NCBI GenBank assembly: GCA_023458355.1
Contig: JAEWZS010000243.1
Coordinates: forward strand, 1 to 8,232
Direction: 5' to 3'
Origin: Bacillota bacterium
Lineage (GTDB): Bacteria; Bacillota; Clostridia; Christensenellales; CAG-138
Length of the DNA stretch: 8,232 bases
Shown here: positions 1-5,652 of the stretch, piece after piece
Layout of the letters: each line of letters starts with the position of its first letter
Numbering within the stretch: position 1 is the stretch's first letter
Notes under the pieces: model-generated
The model's input: only the letters and a program-made list of their open reading frames with translations
What the model was told of the DNA's origin: nothing
Databases searched by the model: none
Position numbers and translations under genes: made by a program

Positions 1-2
1 CA

Positions 3-533
3 ACGCCTGATCCCGACGCCACGCCGCCTAGCGAAGATGATGGTGAAGGAATTGATATAGTAGTTATCAGCGTAGGATATGAGCGGGTGCAGGAGGCAAG
101 GGCACTTGGCGTAACCCCCGGGAAACTTAATCTGGTGCAAAAACTACAGGCAAGCACTGCGGATGAATCAGATTATGCTACGGAAGAGTGGATAAATAAA
201 TCTGTGCAGCAGATTCAAGCTGAAACGAAGGCGAACAGGAAGGCCAACAAAGCCGCACTCCCCGCTGAAACACCGGCGCCTGAAGAAGACGGCACATCCG
301 TGAATGAAACCGAGAATGAAGCCGGCGATAGTTCGGTAACTACGCAAACCGAACAAGATAAAAAGAAAAATAATGGCAACGGAAATAACAACGGATCCGG
401 CAACAATTCCGGAAAAGCTAAAGGGAAATCCGGCGGAAATTCCAACGGAAATTCAAACGGCAATAACGGAAATTCGAACGGGAATAACGGAAACTCGAAC
501 GGGAATAACGGAAACGCCAAAGGCAAAAAATAA
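3..533 (+). CDS. RsgI-like anti-sigma factor, C-terminal part (5' end outside window)
   Basis: The reading frame is open from the left edge, so the N-terminus is missing and 176 residues are visible. Near the start is a segment reading VISVGYERVQEARALGV followed by TPGKLNLVQKLQ. I recognise this as the conserved 'A..LGI.PGK..L..KL' motif of the middle domain of RsgI-type anti-sigma-I factors, which sit in the membrane of Bacillota and hold SigI inactive. An acidic/Pro/Ala-rich stretch follows. The tail is very low in complexity (Asn, Gly, Ser, Lys) and ends in AKGKK. In RsgI proteins the region after the middle domain is extracellular and often a sensor or carbohydrate-binding domain. Here it is only a flexible polar tail, so the visible part has no recognisable sensor. 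The stop is TAA, followed by a terminator at 571-616. The family call rests on one motif; the sigma partner would lie upstream and is not seen. Confidence 0.6.
   Translation, partial: TPDPDATPPSEDDGEGIDIVVISVGYERVQEARALGVTPGKLNLVQKLQASTADESDYATEEWINKSVQQIQAETKANRKANKAALPAETPAPEEDGTSVNETENEAGDSSVTTQTEQDKKKNNGNGNNNGSGNNSGKAKGKSGGNSNGNSNGNNGNSNGNNGNSNGNNGNAKGKK
447..509 (+). repeat. Three 21-bp tandem repeats coding GNSNGNN
   Basis: Three consecutive 21-bp units (447-467, 468-488, 489-509) each encode Gly-Asn-Ser-Asn-Gly-Asn-Asn. The second and third units differ by one base (aat/aac). A decayed fourth unit at 510-530 encodes GNAKGKK just before the stop. The unit length is a multiple of three, so gain or loss of units would change tail length without breaking the frame. 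Confidence 0.85.
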
Positions 534-570
534 CTGAAAAGCAACTTGTGAAGGGTGTTTACCCCAAACT

Positions 571-616
571 AAAGACTGCATCAAAGGATTAAACCTTTCG
601 TGCAGTCTTTGTTTTT
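571..616 (+). terminator. Intrinsic terminator after the RsgI-like gene
   Basis: A perfect 10-bp stem (AAAGACTGCA at 571-580, TGCAGTCTTT at 601-610) encloses a 20-base loop. The loop can itself pair through AAAGG and CCTTT. A T-run follows at 612-616. The position, 38 bases after the stop, fits transcription end of the RsgI-like gene and separates it from the GNAT gene. Confidence 0.85.
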
Positions 617-644
617 AACCTAAACTTTACACCTCAGTACCCTA

Positions 645-673
645 TTGGAAAAATGATAAACGCAGTGTATCAT
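645..673 (+). promoter_or_regulatory. Probable SigA-type promoter of the GNAT gene
   Basis: TTGGAA (645-650, 4 of 6 to consensus) is separated by 17 bases from TATCAT (668-673, 5 of 6). Transcription would begin near 680, about 30 bases before the ATG at 709. A 7-bp inverted repeat (AATGATA at 652-658, TATCATT at 668-674) straddles the spacer and -10 box and could be an operator. Confidence 0.45.
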
Positions 674-708
674 TGCTTTATAAATCACAAGAAGGCGGCG
701 GTGACTTT

Positions 709-1137
709 ATGGAAATAAGAAAAATGTCAATTTATGATTATGAAGAAGTATACAAGTTATGGATAGCAACGCCCGGAATGGGATTAAATGATATAGATGA
801 TTCAAAAGAAGGCATTGATCAATATCTCACGAGAAACCCAAATACTTGCTTTGTTGCAATAGAATCCGGCAAAATTGCAGGCGTTATTTTGTCCGGTCAC
901 GATGGCGGACGCGGTTATATACACCACACAGCAGTTTCTATCGTACACAGAAACAAAGGCATCGGCTCAATTTTGGTTGACAATGCATTAATGGCTTTGA
1001 AATCTGAGGGTATTCATAAGGTGGCGCTTGTTGTATTTCGTACGAATGAGATTGGTAATACATTTTGGGAGCATAAAGGGTTCAGCGAGAGAGTGGATTT
1101 GGTTTATAGAAACATACCCCTAAAAGACCAGGATTGA
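709..1137 (+). CDS. GNAT family N-acetyltransferase (YpeA-like)
   Basis: A 142-residue protein with the full single-domain GNAT layout. GNAT enzymes move the acetyl group of acetyl-CoA to an amine; the substrate here cannot be read from sequence. The N-terminus EIRKMSIYDYEEVYKLW is the usual beta1-alpha1 start. FVAIESGKIAGVILSGHDG and the following beta strand form the core sheet. RNKGIG (about residues 84-89) is the R-x-x-G-x-G acetyl-CoA pyrophosphate loop, and NTFWEHKGFSERV is the late 'Y..~GF' element. The overall pattern, including the HDGGRG turn, resembles E. coli YpeA. The frame is open back to a TTG at 673, but that codon lies inside the probable -10 box. The ATG at 709 has GGCGGTGAC (697-705) in front, close to the full anti-SD complement. 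The gene is A+T-richer than alaS downstream, suggesting an accessory or acquired gene. Confidence 0.87.
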   Translation: MEIRKMSIYDYEEVYKLWIATPGMGLNDIDDSKEGIDQYLTRNPNTCFVAIESGKIAGVILSGHDGGRGYIHHTAVSIVHRNKGIGSILVDNALMALKSEGIHKVALVVFRTNEIGNTFWEHKGFSERVDLVYRNIPLKDQD

Positions 1138-1264
1138 TACATAGGTTCCTAATGTGCAAGTGTATATTTCGCTTTTGTTGAGTAAATTCGATATTGCATA
1201 ACCTGCGTCGCGGTGAGTTGTATAGATACGGACCATATATCAAATTTAAAGTGGGGGACAGCTT

Positions 1265-1889
1265 ATGAAATCGGGAATCCCGGCAAAAGGAATGTGGACG
1301 GTTTTTTCACCAAGTTTTCGCAAACATCTGCAGTTGCTCGGCAGCGCGCCGGAACAACGCAGCGAACTCATGAAAAAAAGCAAAACGAATATATTATAAG
1401 ATTGTCAATAAAATTCCCGAGTATGGGAAAAACGATATACTGTTTACCACAATTCTAAGCGCAGCTATGTTGGCATCGGTTTATATTTGTATGGACAAGA
1501 AACCTTCGGTTAGGGAGCTGACTTCCTATTATGAAGCGGCTAATAATGACAGCATTGTGATGCAGATTATTCTGAAGCGCACAAATGTTTTTTCAAAGAA
1601 ATATCAAAAAAAGCTGATAGCTGATGCAAAAAAAAGCCAACATGCAACAAATCCCTACACTTGGAGATATAAGTTCTTAGCCGGCCAGACACCGGATAGT
1701 TATGATATGTTATTTGATAAATGCGGAATCTATAATCTTATGAAGGACTTGGGCATATCTGAAATCACGCCTGCAATGTGCGCCTATGATTATAGTATGG
1801 CCAAGATCACAAATACCGTTTTCACCCGGGAATATACACTGGCGAGCGGTGGCCCTGTTTGTGATTGTCATTATCAGAAGAAGAATTGA
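1265..1889 (+). pseudogene. L-2-amino-thiazoline-4-carboxylic acid hydrolase family protein, split by +1 frameshift
   Basis: Two frames together give one protein. The ATG at 1265 has a strong ribosome site (GGGGGA, 1253-1258, 6 bases away). It opens a frame reading MKSGIPAKGMWTVFSPSFRK and on to ELMKKSK, then stops at TAA 1397-1399. Dropping one A from the seven-A run (1373-1379) joins it to the next frame as ELMKKAKRIYYKIVNKIPEY, which runs to TGA at 1887-1889. The joined product is 207 residues, a normal length for the ATC hydrolase family (Pfam PF14196). Its ending, with MCAYDYSM and then LASGGPVCDCHY, fits the family's Cys-containing C-terminus. Characterised members open the thiazoline ring of ATC on the route to cysteine; many gut-bacterial homologues have no proven substrate. 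As written, the gene yields a 44-residue peptide or an N-terminally cut 140-residue piece from ATG 1467. A true mutation, slippage at the A-run, or a base-calling error are all possible. No convincing promoter was seen in 1138-1252. Confidence 0.78.
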
Positions 1890-1927
1890 CGTGCTTTGAT
1901 CTATGCAGCAAGCGCTGTGCCCTTGCC

Positions 1928-2827
1928 TTACAGCCCGTGTTCCCGGTAAAGCGCTAAGAGGCTTCCGTCAGCTTTCATTTCGCTGAGCATGAGGTTGAAA
2001 AGCTGTATGAAAGCGGGGGAATCTGTAGAAACGGCCATGGCGTATTCCACATTACCAAGCACCGCAGGAGAAACGGAAAACGTATAGCTTTCACGGTACA
2101 TATTCATGTAGAGATCTGTCATCACGGCGGCGCCGATTGTGCCGTTTTGGAGTGCTGTGAGAAGATCGTCGTAGGATGCAAATGTTTTTATCGCAATACC
2201 GTCGCTCGGATGCGCCTCAACATACGCTGTAAGAAGCTTTTGACCAGCGGAGGGCAGTTTGTCGCCGGAGGAGGAACTCATCCACGGGGAGGCTTGTATG
2301 CAGCCTACGGTGATGTTGTGGATGGGGTCAGACTCCATACCCTCTCTCACTAAAAACCGCGCGGGTTCCTGATAATAGGCATCGGAATACAGGTACTTAG
2401 GGGAGGCGTCTTTTTCTAAAAGCGCAATCGCTGCGTCGATGGATGCATCATCCAGGCGCGCGCCTGCGGTTGCGCTCGATACGGTCACGAGCTTGACGGC
2501 GCTTTCGCCGGGCAGATGGGGTAGCATGCGCTTGGCTAAAAGTTGCGCGAGCGCTACCTCAATACCCTCGCCGTCGTCGCTAAGCTTCGGAACATCCTCA
2601 CGGACGCCTACGCGCAATATGCCGCGTTCCTCTACGCTTTGAATCTCCAAACTCGACATCAGCTGCGGTTCGGGGCGTGACACAACAATCAGCACGATGA
2701 TAAGCGCGAGGATACCCGCACCAATCAAAATCGTGCGCCAAAGCATGCCTTCGTCACCCACGAGCGTGATGCGTTTATGCCGCGCGGGGGGCTTTATTTT
2801 CATGCGTGGCGGCCGTCTCGTTCTCAT
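1928..2827 (-). CDS. Membrane-anchored family-3 solute-binding-like protein (SBP_bac_3)
   Basis: About 299 residues. A very basic N-terminus (MRTRRPPRMKIKPPARHKR) is followed by one hydrophobic helix (about residues 32-49, ILIGAGILALIIVLIVV), so the rest lies outside the membrane. SVEERGILRVGVREDVP (about 58-74) is the typical first strand of family-3 periplasmic-type binding domains. Later landmarks are the pattern 'D.A.A...........S..Y', FASYDDLLTALQNGTIGAAVMTD and the C-terminal helix with LLALYREHGL. There is no lipobox Cys; the helix is an uncleaved anchor or signal. No permease or ATPase is adjacent, so it could be a ligand sensor or an orphan transporter component. The start is uncertain: a frame extends to TTG 2872, and ATGs lie at 2833, 2827 and 2803. 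The promoter at 2835-2864 puts +1 near 2828, which favours 2827 (leaderless) or 2803. The stop is TAA. It converges on the ATC hydrolase gene across 38 bases with no clear terminator. Confidence 0.75.
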   Translation of the reverse strand: MRTRRPPRMKIKPPARHKRITLVGDEGMLWRTILIGAGILALIIVLIVVSRPEPQLMSSLEIQSVEERGILRVGVREDVPKLSDDGEGIEVALAQLLAKRMLPHLPGESAVKLVTVSSATAGARLDDASIDAAIALLEKDASPKYLYSDAYYQEPARFLVREGMESDPIHNITVGCIQASPWMSSSSGDKLPSAGQKLLTAYVEAHPSDGIAIKTFASYDDLLTALQNGTIGAAVMTDLYMNMYRESYTFSVSPAVLGNVEYAMAVSTDSPAFIQLFNLMLSEMKADGSLLALYREHGL

Positions 2828-2834
2828 GTACATG

Positions 2835-2864
2835 ATTATAGCCCAAGCCCCCTTACGTTGACAA
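2835..2864 (-). promoter_or_regulatory. Promoter of the solute-binding-like gene (minus strand)
   Basis: Read on the minus strand, TTGTCA (2864-2859, 5 of 6) and TATAAT (2840-2835, 6 of 6) are separated by 18 bases. The -35 box overlaps the -35 box of the divergent alaS promoter by five bases (2859-2863), so one polymerase at a time is likely. A G-rich AAGGGGG lies in the spacer but is too far from ATG 2833 (14 bases) to be a good ribosome site. Confidence 0.65.
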
Positions 2865-2887
2865 GTAAACAAGAATCAGCGTATAAT
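2858..2887 (+). promoter_or_regulatory. Consensus SigA-type promoter of alaS
   Basis: TTGACA (2858-2863) and TATAAT (2882-2887) are both perfect consensus boxes, with an 18-base spacer. Transcription should start near 2894, leaving a leader of about 53 bases before ATG 2947. That is far too short for a T-box, the common control element of Bacillota aminoacyl-tRNA synthetase genes. Confidence 0.85.
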
Positions 2888-2946
2888 GAAAAGCCGATTA
2901 CCGGATGAAAAACAGCCCATTTAGGGCATACAGAGGGTCATTGCAT

Positions 2947-4737
2947 ATGAGAAATTTAACGTCCGCCGAGCTTCGCGAAATGTATCTTGCCTTCTTTAAG
3001 AGCAAGGGGCATGCCGTTATTCCTTCCGCGTCGCTCATCCCCGAAAACGATCCGACGGTACTGTTCACCACCGCAGGCATGCATCCGCTTGTCCCATATC
3101 TCATGGGGGCTACGCACCCTGCCGGCAAGCGCCTTGTGGACGTGCAAAAATGCGTGCGCACCGGCGATATCGATGAAGTCGGGGACGCATCCCATCTCAC
3201 CTTTTTTGAGATGTTGGGCAATTGGTCGCTCGGCGACTACTTTAAAAAAGAAAGCATCGCTTTTTCATGGGAGTTTTTGACCGATGAGAAATATCTCGGC
3301 ATTCCCAAGGATAAGCTTTATTTCACCTGCTTTGCAGGCGACGCCGATGCGCCGCGCGACACCGTAGCGCACGACTGTTGGATGGAGCATGGTGTAGAGG
3401 ATAGCCACATCTTCTATCTCGAAAAGCGCTATAACTGGTGGGGACCTGCCGGCATGACCGGCCCCTGCGGACCCGATACCGAGATTTTTTATGACACGGG
3501 TAAAGAAAAATGCTCACAAGGCTGTGATCCTTCCTGCTCGTGCGGCAAGTATCTCGAAATTTGGAACAACGTGTTCATGGAATATAACAAGGTAGGCGAA
3601 GGCCAATTCGTACCCTTAAAGCAGAAAAATGTGGATACGGGCATGGGCCTTGAGCGCACCGTCGCCACCTTGCAGGGTGCTGAGAGTACATACGATATCG
3701 ATGCTTTTGTGCCTATTCTTGCGGCGATTTCCCGTTTGAGCGGCAAAAACTATAAAGACAGCCCCGAGACAGTGAGGGCGTTTCGCATCGTTGCAGATCA
3801 TATCCGCTGCGCAACCTTCATGTTGGGCGACCCACGCGGTATCACGCCCTCTAACATTGATCAGGGTTATATCTTAAGGCGGTTGATCCGCCGCGCCATC
3901 CGTTACGCGATGCAGCTTGGCATGCCCGAAAACAACCTCAGCGTAGTGGCGGAGGCGATTATTGCGCAGTACGGCGGCTTCTATACGGAGCTTTTAGACA
4001 ACAAACAGAAGATTCTCGAAGAGCTTTCTCGCGAAGAAGTCCGCTTCCAGCGCACGCTCAAAAACGGCATGCGGGAATTTGAACGCGAAAAAGCACGCTT
4101 TACGGACGGTCGCATCGACGGGCCGAGCGCTTTCCGCTTATACGACACTTTCGGCTTCCCAATCGAGTTTACGGAGGAAATGGCGAAGGAAAACGGACTC
4201 ACTGTAGACGTTGAGGGCTTCCATAAGGCGTTTGAAGAACACCAGCTTAAATCGCAGGCGGGCGCTGAGCAGCGCTTCAAGGGCGGACTTGCCGATACAG
4301 GCGAGCAGACCGCAAGGCTCCATACCGCAACACATCTGCTGCAGGCAGCACTTCGCGAGGTGCTCGGTACGGGCGTTGCGCAGCGTGGCTCCAACATCAC
4401 CGCCGAACGTTTGCGCTTTGATTTCAGCTTCGAGCGTAAGATGACCGATGAGGAAGTCAAAGAGGTGGAGCGCCTTGTCAATGTTGCCATTGAGGCCGAT
4501 GTTCCGGTTGTCTGCGAGGAAATGACCGTAGATGAAGCTAAGGACTCCGGCGCTATAGGACTATTCGGCGACAAATACGGCGACCGTGTAAAGGTGTATT
4601 CCATGCCCGGTTTCAGCAAGGAAATCTGCGGCGGGCCGCACGCGAGTCATACGGGTGAGCTCGGCAAGTTCATCATCAAAAAAGAAGAAGCCTCAAGTGC
4701 AGGCGTACGCCGCATCAAGGCAGTTTTGGAAAACTAA
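2947..4737 (+). CDS. alaS: Alanine--tRNA ligase, compact form without beta-barrel and C-Ala domain
   Basis: A cytoplasmic class II synthetase that charges tRNA-Ala. It has 596 residues against about 875 for the standard bacterial enzyme. The catalytic domain is complete: FFKSKGHAVIPSASLIP (16-32), HLTFFEMLGNWSLGDYF (83-99, motif 2 region), GPCGPDTEIFYD (172-183), LEIWNNVFMEY (203-213) and DTGMGLERT (230-238). A C-x3-C-x3-C-x-C cluster (C189, C193, C197, C199) may bind zinc. The helical tRNA domain follows, with RAFRIVADHIR (277-287) and a long DPRG-to-RRLIRRAIRY segment. At about residue 450 it passes almost directly into the editing domain with HTATH (459-463) and CGGPH (561-565), the four zinc/editing residues. 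The roughly 100-residue beta-barrel normally in between is absent. The protein ends after SSAGVRRIKAVLEN, so the coiled coil and C-Ala domain are missing too. RTGDIDEVGD (71-80) replaces the usual 'RAGGKHNDLENVG'. From family knowledge this type resembles short AlaRS forms of candidate-phyla bacteria. ATG 2947 is preferred (GAGGG at 2933-2937); ATG 2905 has no ribosome site and lies about 11 bases from +1. Confidence 0.93.
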   Translation: MRNLTSAELREMYLAFFKSKGHAVIPSASLIPENDPTVLFTTAGMHPLVPYLMGATHPAGKRLVDVQKCVRTGDIDEVGDASHLTFFEMLGNWSLGDYFKKESIAFSWEFLTDEKYLGIPKDKLYFTCFAGDADAPRDTVAHDCWMEHGVEDSHIFYLEKRYNWWGPAGMTGPCGPDTEIFYDTGKEKCSQGCDPSCSCGKYLEIWNNVFMEYNKVGEGQFVPLKQKNVDTGMGLERTVATLQGAESTYDIDAFVPILAAISRLSGKNYKDSPETVRAFRIVADHIRCATFMLGDPRGITPSNIDQGYILRRLIRRAIRYAMQLGMPENNLSVVAEAIIAQYGGFYTELLDNKQKILEELSREEVRFQRTLKNGMREFEREKARFTDGRIDGPSAFRLYDTFGFPIEFTEEMAKENGLTVDVEGFHKAFEEHQLKSQAGAEQRFKGGLADTGEQTARLHTATHLLQAALREVLGTGVAQRGSNITAERLRFDFSFERKMTDEEVKEVERLVNVAIEADVPVVCEEMTVDEAKDSGAIGLFGDKYGDRVKVYSMPGFSKEICGGPHASHTGELGKFIIKKEEASSAGVRRIKAVLEN

Positions 4738-4750
4738 CATATAAGATAAA

Positions 4751-4796
4751 GTTTTATTGAAGCAAGTGATTTCAAATGTCACTTGCTTTGATAAAC
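4751..4796 (+). other. Strong hairpin between alaS and the RraB-like gene
   Basis: AAGCAAGTGA (4760-4769) and TCACTTGCTT (4779-4788) pair perfectly around a 9-base loop. The stem extends through two G-T pairs and four A-T pairs to about 4753/4795. No T-run follows, so it is not a standard terminator in the plus direction. It ends only a few bases before the GGGGG ribosome site (4799-4803) of the next gene and could tune translation or stabilise mRNA ends. A role as a weak terminator or attenuator is possible. Confidence 0.5.
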
Positions 4797-4807
4797 ATGG
4801 GGGCGCT

Positions 4808-5554
4808 ATGAAAAAGCAGGGGGAGCTTTTCACGTATGATTGGCAGATCGACGGCGACGATGCGCTGTTTTGTGTTGATCTAGCTTTGTACGACCATGCA
4901 CCTGACCCTGTTTACAACGTTTTATTGTATATAAACTGTGCTGCTAAAACACCAGGTAAGGCTTTTGACTTAGGTATGGTGAAAAGGGCGGAGAACGTTT
5001 TAAAAAAGTGCCTGAAGGCAACAGCGCCGCTGTACGCGGGGTATATACGCACGTTTGATGCCATACAGTTTTATTTTTATGCTTCTGAGGAAGAACATCT
5101 TGAAGCGGTCGAAAAAATTGCCTCAAAGGAGCGCGTTCTTTACTGCCGCGCAGGTATGCAAAAAGAGCCGGAATGGCAAACATATTTTAGGCTGTTATAT
5201 CCGGATGCTGCTAAGCTTCAGACCGAGCAGAACCGCCGCCATATTGCCCTATTAAAAAAGCATGGCGATAACCTCGCCGCACCTCGCCGCGTGCGATTCC
5301 ACCTATTTTTCCCGTCCGAGCCTATCGTCAATTACTTTAGCGACGAGGCGCTCAAACTTGGTTTTGCCGTGGGGCAACAGGAATTCGTCCCCGAGTTTGA
5401 AAACCCTTATGGTGTAGCACTTCATAAGATTGCGGCGCTTGATAAAAAGGAGCTTGACCGACTCACTACGGAGATTATTCATCTCGCAGAGGGCTTTGAG
5501 GGAATGCTCAAGGATTGGGACTGCCAGATCATCCCGAAAAAACCGGTATTCTGA
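4808..5554 (+). CDS. DUF695 / RraB-like domain protein
   Basis: 248 residues, soluble, no signal or membrane segment. The N-terminal half (about 1-130) has the DUF695 pattern: a short beta strand with YDWQIDGDDALFCVDLAL, then YAGYIRTFDAIQFYFYAS and a helix. The linker WQTYFRLLYPDAAKLQTEQNRR leads into an RraB-type domain (about 150-240, RVRFHLFFPSEPIVNYF, ALKLGFAV, then an acidic-polar helix and DWDCQII near the end). E. coli RraB inhibits RNase E by binding its scaffold, but for this Gram-positive DUF695 fusion no function is established. An open frame extends upstream to TTG 4757 through the hairpin. ATG 4808, with GGGGG 4-5 bases in front, is the better start. The gene is 70 bases after alaS on the same strand, with no clear promoter between, so it is probably read through from alaS. 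It ends in TGA and is followed by a terminator. Confidence 0.75.
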   Translation: MKKQGELFTYDWQIDGDDALFCVDLALYDHAPDPVYNVLLYINCAAKTPGKAFDLGMVKRAENVLKKCLKATAPLYAGYIRTFDAIQFYFYASEEEHLEAVEKIASKERVLYCRAGMQKEPEWQTYFRLLYPDAAKLQTEQNRRHIALLKKHGDNLAAPRRVRFHLFFPSEPIVNYFSDEALKLGFAVGQQEFVPEFENPYGVALHKIAALDKKELDRLTTEIIHLAEGFEGMLKDWDCQIIPKKPVF

Positions 5555-5583
5555 GAACAGAATCTGAGAATGGTTATAGTCTA

Positions 5584-5614
5584 GCAGCGGGATGATTTCA
5601 TCCCGCTGCATTTT
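5584..5614 (+). terminator. Intrinsic terminator after the RraB-like gene
   Basis: An 11-bp GC-rich perfect stem (GCAGCGGGATG at 5584-5594, CATCCCGCTGC at 5599-5609) closes a 4-base loop and is followed by ATTTT (5610-5614). It lies 29 bases after the TGA of the plus-strand gene. It also sits downstream of the convergent minus-strand gene that stops at 5653, but the minus-strand side has no T-run, so action there is less sure. Confidence 0.85.
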
Positions 5615-5652
5615 AAACGCGTATCAGCAACCGATTGGTACGTAATTGTAGC

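Noticed and set aside
447..530. Repeats as a CRISPR array
   Set aside because: Units are contiguous 21-bp coding repeats without spacers, in frame within a protein tail.
1213..1458. Separate 81-residue gene
   Set aside because: It overlaps the first part of the ATC hydrolase in another frame; the frame starting at ATG 1265 has the ribosome site and family-like sequence.
1890..1927. Terminator between the convergent ATC hydrolase and binding-protein genes
   Set aside because: Only short imperfect pairing around AGCGCT and no T-run on either strand.
2888..2946. T-box or other riboswitch leader of alaS
   Set aside because: The leader is only about 53 bases and has no T-box core or terminator/antiterminator pair.
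3981..4619. 212-residue minus-strand frame inside alaS
   Set aside because: Low-complexity Ser/Arg-rich antisense shadow of a clearly coding gene with no ribosome site or known domain.
5271..5290. Perfect 10-bp tandem duplication ACCTCGCCGC
   Set aside because: It lies within a coding region, has only two copies, and does not disturb the frame context or suggest a mobile element.
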